Below are positions 35,828-44,257 of a stretch of 64,000 nucleotides of DNA, in pieces. A program made the translations under genes and the position numbers. Source of the DNA: Micromonospora sp. M71_S20 (lineage in GTDB: Bacteria; Actinomycetota; Actinomycetes; Mycobacteriales; Micromonosporaceae); contig NZ_RCCV01000003.1 in the NCBI RefSeq assembly GCF_003664255.1, positions 558,001 to 622,000 on the forward strand. Reading direction: 5' to 3'. How positions within the stretch are numbered: the stretch's first letter is position 1; every line of letters begins with the position of its first letter. The notes under the pieces are model-generated. The model searched no databases. It had not been told where the DNA came from and worked only from the letters and a program-made list of their open reading frames with translations.

Positions 35828-36850
35828 TCAGCCCTTCCGGCGCAGGCCACCGGCCACGTGCTCGGCGATCAGCTCGTAGGAGCGCACCCGGTCGGCCACG
35901 TCGTACACCAGCGTGGTCAGCATCAGCTCGTCCGCGCCGGTGCGCGCCAGCAGCTCGCCGAGCTGCCGCCGTACGGTCTCCGGGGAGCCCGTCGCCTGCC
36001 CGTCCCGGCGCTGGCGCACGAACTCGCGCTCGGCCTCCGTGTACGGGTACGCCGCCGCCTCGTCCGGCGTCGACAGGGGCTCGGGCCGCCCCGAGCGCAG
36101 CCGCAGGAACGACAGCGCCGCCGGCCCCGCCAGCCACTCCGCCCGCTCGTCGGTGTCCGCGCAGACCGCGTTGACGGCCACCATCGCGTACGGCTGCTCC
36201 AGCCACTTCGACGGCCGGAAGTGCTGCCGGTACAGCGCCAGCGCGGGCACCGTGTTCTGCGCGCTGAAGTGGTGCGCGAAGGAGAACGGCAGGCCCAGCA
36301 GCCCGGCCAGCTGGGCGCTGAACCCGCTGGAGCCGAGTAGCCAGACGGCCGGCTGCTCGCCGAGGCCGGGGGTGGCCGTGATCGGCCCCGGCCGCTCGCC
36401 GCTGAAGTAGTTCATCAGGTCCGCCAGCTCCCGGGGGAAGCCCTCCGCCGACAGTCCCTCCATCGTCCGGCGCAGCGCCAGCGCGGTCACCTGGTCGGTG
36501 CCGGGGGCGCGGCCGATGCCCAGGTCGATGCGGCCCGGGTGCAACGCCTCCAGCGTGCCGAACTGCTCGGCCACCACCAGCGGCGCGTGGTTGGGCAGCA
36601 TCACCCCGCCCGAGCCCAGCCGGATCGTCGACGTGTGCGCCGCCAGGTGCGCGAGCAGCACCGCCGGCGCGGAACTCGCGATCGCCGGCATGTTGTGGTG
36701 CTCGGCCACCCAGAACCGGCGGTACCCGAGTTCCTCCGTGCGCCGGGCCAGCTCGGTGGTGTGCCGCAGCGCCGCGCCGGCGGTGGCGCCAGCCGCGACA
36801 GGGGCAAGATCGAGAACAGACAGCGGTACGTTGATCACACGCTTGGCCAA
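35828..36850 (-). CDS. LLM-class flavin-dependent oxidoreductase (MsnO8-like)
   Basis: The 340-residue protein has the luciferase-like barrel: [20 protein letters not shown], then [41 protein letters not shown] and [14 protein letters not shown]. This N-terminus is that of the MsnO8 subgroup, which uses FMNH2 or F420 from a reductase partner to oxidise small molecules. The start is a TTG at 36850; a GTG four codons on is possible. The substrate is unknown and the gene stands alone. Confidence 0.85.
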   Translation of the reverse strand: MAKRVINVPLSVLDLAPVAAGATAGAALRHTTELARRTEELGYRRFWVAEHHNMPAIASSAPAVLLAHLAAHTSTIRLGSGGVMLPNHAPLVVAEQFGTLEALHPGRIDLGIGRAPGTDQVTALALRRTMEGLSAEGFPRELADLMNYFSGERPGPITATPGLGEQPAVWLLGSSGFSAQLAGLLGLPFSFAHHFSAQNTVPALALYRQHFRPSKWLEQPYAMVAVNAVCADTDERAEWLAGPAALSFLRLRSGRPEPLSTPDEAAAYPYTEAEREFVRQRRDGQATGSPETVRRQLGELLARTGADELMLTTLVYDVADRVRSYELIAEHVAGGLRRKG

Positions 36851-36919
36851 CCCCGCCCACCTCGGCTTTGTTCCTCGCTGCGACCAGCCTCACGGCCCGC
36901 CGCGCCCCACGCCGGGGTC

Positions 36920-37414
36920 TCACCCCATGCCGCGCGCCTGCTCGAAGATCAGACTCGTCTGGGTGTGCAGCACCGCCGGGTCCACGGCCAGGTGGTCCAG
37001 CACGAAGTCCCGCAGCGCGTCCGCCGAGGCCGCCCGCACGTGCAGCACGTAGTCCTCCGCGCCCGCCACGTGGAACACCGCCACCACCCCCGGCAGCCGC
37101 ACCGACCGGGCCCGGAACGCGTCCACCGCCGCCCGCTCGTGCGCGGTCAACCGGACCGACACCAGCGCCTGCAACGGCAGCCCCACGGCCGCCGGATCCA
37201 CCTCCGCGTGGAACCCGCGGATCGCCCCGCGCTCGCGCAGGGCACGGGTGCGGGTCAGGCACGTCGACGGGGCCACCCCGACCCGTTCGGCGAGGGCGTT
37301 GTTCGGCAGCCGGCCGTCGGCGGCCAGCTCCGACAGGATCGCCCGGTCGGTGTCATCCAGGTCGGCGAACCGCCGCACATCATTCGTCGCAAGGGGCATG
37401 CAGGCATCATCCAT
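36920..37414 (-). CDS. Lrp/AsnC family regulator
   Basis: The protein of about 164 residues has the Lrp layout: HTH DLDDTDRAILSELAADGRLP, then NNALAERVGVAPSTCLTRTRAL, and the C-terminal RAM effector domain with HVAGAEDYVLHVRAAS. Such proteins sense amino acids and often control a neighbouring divergent gene, here a Cys/Met-metabolism PLP enzyme starting 87 bp away. ATG 37414 is used; ATG 37399 would also fit. A 15-bp palindrome in the shared control region is a likely binding site. Confidence 0.87.
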   Translation of the reverse strand: MDDACMPLATNDVRRFADLDDTDRAILSELAADGRLPNNALAERVGVAPSTCLTRTRALRERGAIRGFHAEVDPAAVGLPLQALVSVRLTAHERAAVDAFRARSVRLPGVVAVFHVAGAEDYVLHVRAASADALRDFVLDHLAVDPAVLHTQTSLIFEQARGMG

Positions 37415-37444
37415 CGAACCAGCCCGTGCTTCCAAGGGCAATTA

Positions 37445-37459
37445 CCGAATCATGTTCGG
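37445..37459. promoter_or_regulatory. CCGAA-TCATG-TTCGG palindrome, candidate Lrp operator
   Basis: A perfect 5-bp dyad lies midway in the 86-bp divergent control region between the Lrp gene and the PLP enzyme, inside a relatively AT-rich stretch. Confidence 0.5.
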
Positions 37460-37500
37460 AACTATTGCCGCCGGTTGGCGCTATGTTCGATCCTTCCGGC

Positions 37501-38661
37501 ATGACGACCGTGGACACCAGAGCCGTGCACGCCGGCCGCGACGACCTCGCCGCCCTCGGCGTCCACGTGCCGCCGATCGACTTCTCCACCACCAACCCGC
37601 TGCCGTCGGTCGACGCCGGCGGCGACGCGTACGAGGCCCTCGCCACCGGAGGCACCCTCCCCGCCGGGGGCAGCGCCGTCTACCAGCGCCTGTGGAACCC
37701 CACCGTGGCCCGCTTCGAGACCGCCCTCGCCGACCTCGAGGGCACCACCGACTCCGTCGCCTTCGCCAGCGGCATGGCCGCCCTCACCGCCACCCTGCTC
37801 GCCGCCACCCGGGACGGGAAGCGGCACCTCGTCGCCGTCCGCCCCCTCTACGGCGGCACCGACCACGTGCTCGCCACCGGCCTGCTCGGCACCACCGTCA
37901 CCTGGGCCCGCGCGGACGAGGTCGCCGCCGCCGTACGCCCCGACACCGCCCTGGTGATCGCCGAGACCCCGGCCAACCCCACCCTCGACCTGGTCGACAT
38001 CGCCGCCCTCGCCCGCGCCGCCGGCGACGTGCCGCTGCTCGTCGACAACACCGTCGCCACCCCCGTACTCCAGCAACCCACCCGGCACGGCGCCACGCTC
38101 GTGCTGCACAGCGCCACCAAGAGCATCGGCGGGCACGGCGACGTCCTCGCCGGCGTGGTCGCCTGCGACGCCGACTGGGCCGCCCGGCTGCGCCAGGTCC
38201 GCGCGCTCACCGGCGCGATCCTGCACCCCCTCGGCGCGTACCTGCTGCACCGCGGCCTGCAGACCCTGCCGGTGCGGGTGCGCGCCCAGCAGGCCGGCGC
38301 CGAGAAGCTCGCCGCCTGGCTCGCCGCCCACCCCGCCGTCGCGCGCGTGCACCACCCGTCGCTGCACGACCCCGCCGGGCTCGTCGGACGGCAGATGAGC
38401 GGCCCCGGCAGCCTCCTCGCCTTCGAGGTACGCGGCGGCGCGCCCGCCGCGGCCGCCGTCGCGAACGCCTGCCGGCTGATCACCCACGCGGTGTCGCTGG
38501 GCGGCGTCGACACCCTCATCCAGCACCCGGCCTCGCTGACCCACCGGCCCGTCGAGGGGGAGGCCAAGCCGTGCGGGGGCCTGCTCCGCATCTCGGTGGG
38601 CCTGGAGGACGCGGAGGACCTGCGCGCCGACCTGGCCCGGGCCCTCGCCGAACTCGGCTGA
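37501..38661 (+). CDS. Cys/Met metabolism PLP enzyme (cystathionine gamma-lyase/synthase or methionine gamma-lyase family)
   Basis: The 386-residue enzyme begins MTTVDTRAVHAGRDD and has the family features SAVYQRLWNPTVARFETALA, the glycine-rich SGMAALTATLLA, PLYGGTDHVL, ETPANPTLDLVD, VDNTVATPVLQ and the PLP lysine in LHSATKSIGGHGD. The ending HAVSLGGVDTLIQHPAS is usual. Distinguishing synthase, gamma-lyase and methionine gamma-lyase is not safe from motifs. The divergent Lrp regulator suggests control by an amino acid. Confidence 0.9.
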   Translation: MTTVDTRAVHAGRDDLAALGVHVPPIDFSTTNPLPSVDAGGDAYEALATGGTLPAGGSAVYQRLWNPTVARFETALADLEGTTDSVAFASGMAALTATLLAATRDGKRHLVAVRPLYGGTDHVLATGLLGTTVTWARADEVAAAVRPDTALVIAETPANPTLDLVDIAALARAAGDVPLLVDNTVATPVLQQPTRHGATLVLHSATKSIGGHGDVLAGVVACDADWAARLRQVRALTGAILHPLGAYLLHRGLQTLPVRVRAQQAGAEKLAAWLAAHPAVARVHHPSLHDPAGLVGRQMSGPGSLLAFEVRGGAPAAAAVANACRLITHAVSLGGVDTLIQHPASLTHRPVEGEAKPCGGLLRISVGLEDAEDLRADLARALAELG

Positions 38662-38712
38662 CCCGGGTCGACGTCGTCGGCCCTCCGCCGCCGCGAGCCG
38701 CCCCGCCGCGAC

Positions 38713-38835
38713 GACGTGCCGCACGGGTGGCTCGCCGGCCCCTCCGCAAGCCGCGGCGCGGCGATGACGTGCCGCACGGGTGGAACGCCATGGTTGCCAA
38801 AGAGGTCGTGTGACACCCGTGAGGTTCCACTCGTG
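38713..38835. repeat. 18-bp direct repeat and decayed palindrome in a 305-bp gap
   Basis: GACGTGCCGCACGGGTGG occurs at 38713-38730 and again at 38766-38783. The second copy runs into GTGGAACGCCATGGTTGCC, the same arm as the palindrome at 19579. Its right arm is mostly lost, leaving CACGGGTGGAAC (38775-38786) against GTTCCACTCGTG (38824-38835), 11 of 12 paired. The gap 38662-38966 between convergent genes has no gene. Confidence 0.65.
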
Positions 38836-38966
38836 GCCCGACCGGCCGGCGCGGCGGCGCTTGTCCGGGCGGGGCACATCAGGGCGGTGGCGCGGGGCGG
38901 GGTCGGCGGCGCGGCGCGGGCGGTGATCCATGGTGGTGGCGGGTCGGGAGTCACGGGTCTGACGGG

Positions 38967-39716
38967 TCAGGACTTCGGGCCGACGTGGCGGTCGAGGGCG
39001 GCGACCGCCTCCCGTCGCGCCACGGAGAGGGAGTTGCGGCGGTTCATGCGCCAGGCGATGCCGAGCAGGTCCAACGCCCACTGGCAGAGGCCCATGATGT
39101 CGGCCGACTCGTTGGCGAACAGGTAGCGCGGGTAGACGTAGTTCCTGCCGCGCACCGTCACCCTGTTGCTCACCCGGCAGCCGTCGGAGTGGAACAGGCC
39201 ACGCAGAAAGTCGCCGGGGTGCGCGGCGACGATCTCCCTCTGCCAGTCGGTGAGGACGATCGGCCGCTCATGCTTCTTGCCAGGCCCGTGCTGCGGGAAC
39301 AGGCACGGCCAGTGCTTGCCCGTGCTCTGCACCGCCGCGCAGCCCTGCTTCTGGATCCGCTGGACCTTGTTCGCGAGCACCGCCTTCATCGCGGCATCGC
39401 AGGCATCGATCAGATCAGGCCACGCATCGGCGCAGTAGATGCGCAGGACGGGAACACGGTCGGTCGTGACCAGATGGCCGTCCCCGAGGTAGAGACCGAG
39501 CAGGTAGGAGTAGGCCGCGGGATCAGTCGGATTGCCGACCTTTGGGGAACAGCGGAAACAGCGTCCGGCGGTGCCGACCACGACCGGCTCGGGCCGATCG
39601 ACGCACCAGTGCCAGACGGTGGTGTAGGGCAGGGACAGAGCGCGGGCAACCGACCGGATGTTGTTGCCCCGGGCGCGGAGGGCGCGGGCTCGGGCCCGCA
39701 TGTCGGGTGGGTGCAC
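38967..39716 (-). CDS. HTH protein with two LAGLIDADG-like motifs
   Basis: The product of about 249 residues has an N-terminal HTH of recombinase/Hin-like type (RGNNIRSVARALSLPYTTVW, about 17-36), a CxxC pair (CFRC, 53-56) and two LAGLIDADG-like helices, YLLGLYLGDG at 71-80 and FLRGLFHSDG at 170-179, each ending in the acidic residue that binds metal in homing endonucleases. WhiA uses the same fold as a regulator, so nuclease activity is not assured. GTG at 39716 is 32 bp beyond the 3' end of tRNA-Leu on the same strand. No intron or intein is present nearby. Confidence 0.7.
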   Translation of the reverse strand: MHPPDMRARARALRARGNNIRSVARALSLPYTTVWHWCVDRPEPVVVGTAGRCFRCSPKVGNPTDPAAYSYLLGLYLGDGHLVTTDRVPVLRIYCADAWPDLIDACDAAMKAVLANKVQRIQKQGCAAVQSTGKHWPCLFPQHGPGKKHERPIVLTDWQREIVAAHPGDFLRGLFHSDGCRVSNRVTVRGRNYVYPRYLFANESADIMGLCQWALDLLGIAWRMNRRNSLSVARREAVAALDRHVGPKS

Positions 39717-39748
39717 CCGCGCATCATCGAACAGGTGTATGACAGGAG

Positions 39749-39831
39749 TGCCGGGAGCGGGATTCGAACCCGCAAGCCCTTTCGGGCAGAAGTGTTTGAG
39801 ACTTCCGTGTATGCCGTTCCACCATCCCGGC
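39749..39831 (-). tRNA. tRNA-Leu (CAA)
   Basis: The 83-nt gene reads GCCGGGATGGTGGAACGG at its 5' end. The acceptor stem GCCGGGA/TCCCGGC is perfect, the anticodon loop is CTCAAAC on a GAAGT/ACTTC stem, a long variable arm TGCCCGAAAGGGCT identifies a class II tRNA, and the T arm holds GGTTCGAATCC. CCA is not encoded. It reads UUG leucine codons. Confidence 0.96.
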
Positions 39832-39912
39832 GAGTGCGGCTTACTGTACCCGACTACGCTCGTGCGGGAGCATGGGTGGTAGCCGTGCCGGGAACGATTG
39901 TGGGAGTGGCTC

Positions 39913-40533
39913 GTGGCCGAGACGCAGACGGACGTCGAGCGCAGGCGCGTTCTGATCGCCGAGGACGAGGCGCTCATCCGGCTGGACCTCGCCGAGATGC
40001 TCGTCGAGGAGGGGTACGAGGTCGTCGGTGAGGCCGGTGACGGGGAGACCGCCGTCCGGCTCGCCGAGGAGCTCAAGCCGGACCTGGTCATCCTCGACAT
40101 CAAGATGCCGATCATGGACGGGCTGGCCGCCGCCGAGCGGATCGCGGGCGCCCGGATCGCCCCGGTGATCATCCTGACCGCGTTCAGCCAGCGTGACCTG
40201 GTGGAGCGGGCGCGGGCGGCCGGCGCGATGGCGTACCTCGTGAAGCCCTTCCAGAAGAGCGACCTGGTGCCGGCGGTGGAGATCGCGCTGTCGCGCTACT
40301 CGGAGATCGCCGCCCTGGAGGCGGAGGTCGCGGGGCTGACCGACCGGCTGGAGATCCGCAAGACGGTCGAGCGCGCCAAGGGTGCGCTGATGACGACGTA
40401 CGGGATGACCGAGCCGCAGGCGTTCAAGTGGATCCAGCGCACGGCGATGGACCACCGGATGACCATGAAGGAGGTCGCCGAGCGGATCCTCGCCGAGACC
40501 GCCGGCGGCGAGGTCGCCCAGCCCGCCTCCTGA
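39913..40533 (+). CDS. ANTAR-domain response regulator
   Basis: The 206-residue protein has a receiver domain (VLIAEDEALIRLDLAEMLVE, phosphoacceptor Asp62 in VILDIKMP, Thr in ILTAFSQ, Lys in YLVKPF) and a C-terminal ANTAR domain (VERAKGALMTTYGMTEPQAF followed by KWIQRTAMDHRMTMKEVA). ANTAR regulators bind paired RNA hairpins and prevent termination. It matches the conserved actinobacterial PdtaR (Rv1626) type, activated by the kinase PdtaS elsewhere. GTG at 39913, 7 nt after GGGAG, is preferred to a TTG five codons up. Confidence 0.93.
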   Translation: MAETQTDVERRRVLIAEDEALIRLDLAEMLVEEGYEVVGEAGDGETAVRLAEELKPDLVILDIKMPIMDGLAAAERIAGARIAPVIILTAFSQRDLVERARAAGAMAYLVKPFQKSDLVPAVEIALSRYSEIAALEAEVAGLTDRLEIRKTVERAKGALMTTYGMTEPQAFKWIQRTAMDHRMTMKEVAERILAETAGGEVAQPAS

Positions 40534-40614
40534 CGCGCCGCCGGGACGACGCGACACGCCGGAGAGCGCTCGGGGGACTCCTCGCGGGCCCCGTTGATCG
40601 ATAACATCTGATCC

Positions 40615-41781
40615 ATGCGGACCCGGCGGCTGGTGGCGGTGCTCGGTCTCCTCGCGGTGCTGCCGGCCGGCTGCGGCCGGGCCCCCGCGGAGCCCGTCGA
40701 CGAGCCGCTGCGCCCGCGGTGGCAGCCGCTGACCCTGCCGGCGCCGCCGGGCGCCCCCGGTCGGCCGCTGCTGCGCGACGCCGTGGCCTGCGCCGGCACG
40801 TGGTACGTGGTCGGCGGGCTGGCCGACGCGGCGGGGGAGACCCGACCGGCGGCCTGGCGCAGCGCCGACGGCGTGTCGTGGGCGGCGGTGCCGGTGTCGC
40901 CGTCGAGCCACTACGGCCGCCAGCACGTGCTCTACGCGGCCGCGTGCCGCGACGGCCGGCTGGCGGCGCTCGGCGCGAAGAGCGGCGGCGCGCACGGCAA
41001 CCCGCGCACGGGCACCTGGTCGCAGTCGCCGGACGGGCGGCTGCGGGAGGCGCCGGCGCCCTTCGAGCTGTACGCCGGCCCGCGCGCGGTGAGCGTGGCG
41101 CGGCTCGCGGCGGGGCCGGCCGGTTGGCTGATCGCGGGGGCGCGGGTCGACGGGGCGGCGGTCTGGGCGTCGCCGGACGGCGAGCGGTTCACGATCCGGG
41201 AGGGCGTGGCGGAGCTCGCCGGTGACGGCCGGGGCCGGACGGTCGCGTACGACGCGGTGGCCGTGCCGTCGGGTTGGTGGGTGGTGGGCGCGGTGCTGCC
41301 GCCCGGCGCGACGGCGCTGGCGCCCCTGGCCTGGAGTTCGACCGACGGTCGGGCCTGGCGGCGGGTGGCGCTGCCGGTGCCGGACGGGCGCGGCCAGGCG
41401 CAGCGGGTGGCGTCGGTCGACGGTGCGGTGGTGGTCCTCGGCCCGGTGCGCGACGGCTTCGCCGCCTGGCGGCTGACGGGCGACGAATGGCGGCGGGCCG
41501 GCGGGTTCGGCGCGGCCGGTCCGGGGGTGTCCTCGGTCGACGCCCTGGTGTCGGCTGGGCGTGAGCTGGTCGCGGTGACGGGGGACGGCGGTGGTCACGG
41601 ACTGTGGCTATCCGCCGATGCGGGGGATTCGTGGCGACCGATGGCCATGCCGGCCCCGGTGCCCGACGGTGGGAACGCGGCCGTGGCGGTCGCGTCGCAG
41701 GGTGATCGACTGGTGTTGGTGTCCGACGACGGGGAGGCGTCCCGTGCCTGGTCAGTCGGGTTGCCGACCATCGATCGGTAG
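40615..41781 (+). CDS. Secreted lipoprotein with beta-propeller-like repeats
   Basis: The 388-residue product has a lipoprotein signal with lipobox LPAGC (Cys20). The mature part shows repeated blocks of the sialidase/BNR-like type, such as AWRSADGVSWAAVPV, TWSQSPDGRLREAP, VWASPDGERFTIRE, AWSSTDGRAWRRV and LWLSADAGDSWRPM, spaced about 50-60 residues, suggesting a six-bladed propeller. Catalytic residues of a glycosidase are not evident, so a binding role is more likely. TAACAT lies 7 nt before the ATG, indicating a leaderless mRNA. Confidence 0.7.
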   Translation: MRTRRLVAVLGLLAVLPAGCGRAPAEPVDEPLRPRWQPLTLPAPPGAPGRPLLRDAVACAGTWYVVGGLADAAGETRPAAWRSADGVSWAAVPVSPSSHYGRQHVLYAAACRDGRLAALGAKSGGAHGNPRTGTWSQSPDGRLREAPAPFELYAGPRAVSVARLAAGPAGWLIAGARVDGAAVWASPDGERFTIREGVAELAGDGRGRTVAYDAVAVPSGWWVVGAVLPPGATALAPLAWSSTDGRAWRRVALPVPDGRGQAQRVASVDGAVVVLGPVRDGFAAWRLTGDEWRRAGGFGAAGPGVSSVDALVSAGRELVAVTGDGGGHGLWLSADAGDSWRPMAMPAPVPDGGNAAVAVASQGDRLVLVSDDGEASRAWSVGLPTIDR

Positions 41782-41947
41782 GGGGTGGCCGAGGTCCGAC
41801 CCGTTACCGACGAAACGAAGGTGAGGGGCTTTCGCGGCCGACGGTTCTTACAGCGATCGTTTCGAATCCGCCACGCCGTGTAACGGTTCGGTCAACCCGC
41901 TCCCCTGGGGCTTTCGTCACAGCTCAAAGGTGGGATAGCGTCCGGCC

Positions 41948-41970
41948 CCAGACCGGCGACGACGGTCTGG
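41948..41970. terminator. Hairpin in the leader region of the liv operon
   Basis: CCAGACCG and CGGTCTGG form a perfect 8-bp stem around a 7-nt loop, 166 bp after the lipoprotein stop and 70 bp before the liv binding-protein start. It either ends the upstream transcript or sits in the liv 5' leader. The rest of the 259-bp gap is moderately AT-rich promoter sequence without a gene. Confidence 0.45.
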
Positions 41971-42040
41971 TTCGTCCGCCCCCGCAAGGGCCAATCGGCA
42001 GCGGGTGGTTCGGACCATTGGATGGAGGAGGGTTCGGGCC

Positions 42041-43198
42041 TTGAGGCAGAAGCTCGCGCGCGTTATCGGTGGGGTCGCCATGGTGGCGCTCGTCGCCGGC
42101 GGCACGGCATGCTCCAGTAGCGACGACGCGGCGTCCGGTGGCGACGCCTGCGGCAACAAGATCGCGTTCTTCGGCGCGCTGACCGGCCCGTCGGCGGCGC
42201 TCGGCATCAACGAGAACAACGGCGTCAAGCTGGCGGTCGACAAGTACAACAAGGAGAACGCCGACTGCAAGGTCGAGCTGGTTCCCCTGGACTCGCAGGG
42301 CAGCCCGGACCAGGCCCCGGGTCTGGCCCAGAAGGCCATCGACGACACCAAGATCCTCGGCATCGTCGGCCCGGCCTACTCGGGTGAGTCGGAGGCCGCC
42401 GGTCCGCTCTTCAACGAGGCCGGTCTGGTGACCATCACCCCCTCCGCGACCCGCCCGAGCCTGGCGGACCAGGGCTGGAAGACCTTCTTCCGCGCGGTCG
42501 GCAACGACTTCAGCCAGGGCCCCGCGGCCGGCAACTACATCAAGAACGTGCTGAAGGCCGACAAGGTCTACGTCATCGACGACCAGTCCGCGTACGGCGC
42601 CGGCCTGGCCGACGAGGTCAAGAAGCTGCTCGGCCCCGCGGTCGTCGGCTCCGACAAGGTCCAGGGCGAGGGCAAGCAGGTCGAGTTCTCGGCCGTGGTC
42701 ACCAAGGTCAAGGCCGCCAACGTCAAGGCGATCTTCTACGGCGGCTACTACCAGGAGGCCGGCCTGATCCGCAAGCAGCTCACCGCTGCCGGGATCACCG
42801 CCCCGATGGTCGCCGGCGACGGCGTGAACGACGCCGCGTACATCACCTCCGCGGGCGCGGCGGCGGCCGAGGGCACCATCCTCACCTGCCCGTGCCAGCC
42901 GGCCGCCGAGGCGCGCGGCACCTTCGTCCAGGAGTACAAGGCCCTCAACGGGGCCGACCCGGGCACCTACAGCGACACGGCCTACGACGCGGCGAACATC
43001 CTGCTCGCCGGCATCAAGGCGGGCAAGACCACCCGTGAGGGTCTGCTGGAGTTCGTGAAGGGCTACAGCGGCGAGGGCGTCGCGGCGAGCTACAAGTTCG
43101 TCGAGGGCGGCGAGCTCGACCCGGCGCAGGTCAAGGTCTGGGCCTTCAAGGTCGAGGGCGGCAAGGTCGTTCCGGAGCAGGAGATCCCCAAGTCCTGA
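42041..43198 (+). CDS. livK: Branched-chain amino-acid ABC transporter substrate-binding protein
   Basis: This is the extracellular receptor of the Leu/Ile/Val importer. The 385-residue lipoprotein starts at TTG 42041, 8 nt after GGAGGAGGG, and has a signal ending VAGGTAC with a loose lipobox. The type I periplasmic fold is clear: IAFFGALTGPSAALGINENN, GIVGPAYSGESEAAGPLFNE, TITPSATRPSLADQGW and VYVIDDQSAYGAGLADE. It is the first gene of livKHMGF. A very strong terminator follows it, so it should be made in excess over the membrane parts. Confidence 0.93.
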   Translation: MRQKLARVIGGVAMVALVAGGTACSSSDDAASGGDACGNKIAFFGALTGPSAALGINENNGVKLAVDKYNKENADCKVELVPLDSQGSPDQAPGLAQKAIDDTKILGIVGPAYSGESEAAGPLFNEAGLVTITPSATRPSLADQGWKTFFRAVGNDFSQGPAAGNYIKNVLKADKVYVIDDQSAYGAGLADEVKKLLGPAVVGSDKVQGEGKQVEFSAVVTKVKAANVKAIFYGGYYQEAGLIRKQLTAAGITAPMVAGDGVNDAAYITSAGAAAAEGTILTCPCQPAAEARGTFVQEYKALNGADPGTYSDTAYDAANILLAGIKAGKTTREGLLEFVKGYSGEGVAASYKFVEGGELDPAQVKVWAFKVEGGKVVPEQEIPKS

Positions 43199-43234
43199 CG
43201 TCGGTCGCTGCTACGGCGATTGAGTGGTGATCGC

Positions 43235-43277
43235 GGGCGCGGCCGGGAGCTGTGCTCCCGGCCGCGCCCCACTTTTC
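43235..43277 (+). terminator. Very strong intrinsic terminator between livK and livH
   Basis: GGGCGCGGCCGGGAGC and GCTCCCGGCCGCGCCC form a perfect 16-bp stem with a TGT loop, followed by ACTTTTCTCT. It is the best canonical terminator in the window and lies inside the operon. Confidence 0.88.
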
Positions 43278-43306
43278 TCTCCAGACCCTGATGGAGTGTC
43301 CCTTCA

Positions 43307-44257
43307 TTGAACTTCGACGACCTGTTCTCCAACTTCGGGACATACACGACGACCGGCCTGACGCAGGGTGCGATCTACGCCCTGGTCGCGCTCGGCTACA
43401 CGCTGGTCTACGGCGTGCTGAGACTCATCAACTTCGCCCACTCCGAGGTCTTCATCGCCGGCGCGTTCGCCGCGATCTGGACCTGGAACGGCTTCGGGCT
43501 CGACCAGAACTCGCAGGTCAGCGGCATCGGGTCGATCATGTTCTACCTGCTGGTGGCGATGATCGTCGCGGCGATCGCCTCCGCCGGCACGGCAACCGTG
43601 ATCGAGCGGGTGGCGTACCGGCCGCTGCGTAAGCGCAACGCGCCGCCGCTGGCCTTCCTGATCACCGCGATCGGCGCGTCCATCGCCATCTCGGAGGCGT
43701 TCGGCATCTGGACCCGCCGCCGCCCCGAGGGCGCCCCGATCCTGGTCAGCCAGGAACCGCTGTTTCACGTCTTCGGCGTGCCGATCGACGCGGTGCAGCT
43801 GCTCACCCTCGGCGCGGCGCTGGCGATGATGGTCGCGCTGGACCTGTTCATCAACCGCAGCCGGGTCGGTCGCGGCATCCGGGCGGTCGCCCAGGACGCC
43901 AACACCGCCGCGCTGATGGGCGTGAACAAGGACCGGATCATCCTGATGGTCTTCATCGCCGGCGGCAGCATGGCCGGCGTCGCCGGTCTGCTCTACGACG
44001 TACGGATCCAGACCCTCACCTACAGCGTCGGCTTCCTGCTCGGCCTGAAGGCCTTCACCGCCGCGGTGCTCGGCGGCATCGGCAACCTGCGCGGGGCGCT
44101 GCTCGGCGGCCTCCTGCTGGGCGTGGTGGAGAACTACGCCTCCGGCCTGTTCGGCAGCGAGTGGAAGGACTTCGCCGCGTTCGCGCTGCTGGTGGTGCTG
44201 CTGATGTTCCGGCCGACCGGTCTGCTGGGTGAGTCGCTGGGGAGGGCACGGGCATGA
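43307..44257 (+). CDS. livH: Branched-chain amino-acid ABC transporter permease
   Basis: The 316-residue integral membrane protein has about eight helices and the LivH features: TTGLTQGAIYALVALGYTLV at the start, GVLRLINFAHSEVFIAGAF, and the EAA-like cytoplasmic loop GRGIRAVAQDANTAALMGVN. It pairs with LivM to form the channel. The start is a TTG with GGAG ten bases upstream, so both livK and livH begin with TTG. Its stop overlaps the livM start as ATGA. Confidence 0.93.
   Translation: MNFDDLFSNFGTYTTTGLTQGAIYALVALGYTLVYGVLRLINFAHSEVFIAGAFAAIWTWNGFGLDQNSQVSGIGSIMFYLLVAMIVAAIASAGTATVIERVAYRPLRKRNAPPLAFLITAIGASIAISEAFGIWTRRRPEGAPILVSQEPLFHVFGVPIDAVQLLTLGAALAMMVALDLFINRSRVGRGIRAVAQDANTAALMGVNKDRIILMVFIAGGSMAGVAGLLYDVRIQTLTYSVGFLLGLKAFTAAVLGGIGNLRGALLGGLLLGVVENYASGLFGSEWKDFAAFALLVVLLMFRPTGLLGESLGRARA

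Noticed and set aside
39749..39831. tRNA-Leu as an integration (att) site for a mobile element
   Set aside because: No duplicated tRNA 3' end, integrase or excisionase is seen nearby; only the LAGLIDADG-like gene adjoins it.
41795..41905. GlnR-like boxes (GTTAC...GAAAC and GTAAC) upstream of the liv operon
   Set aside because: The spacing between half-sites is 4 rather than 6 bp in the first and the second half-site of the other is poor, so nitrogen control cannot be claimed.
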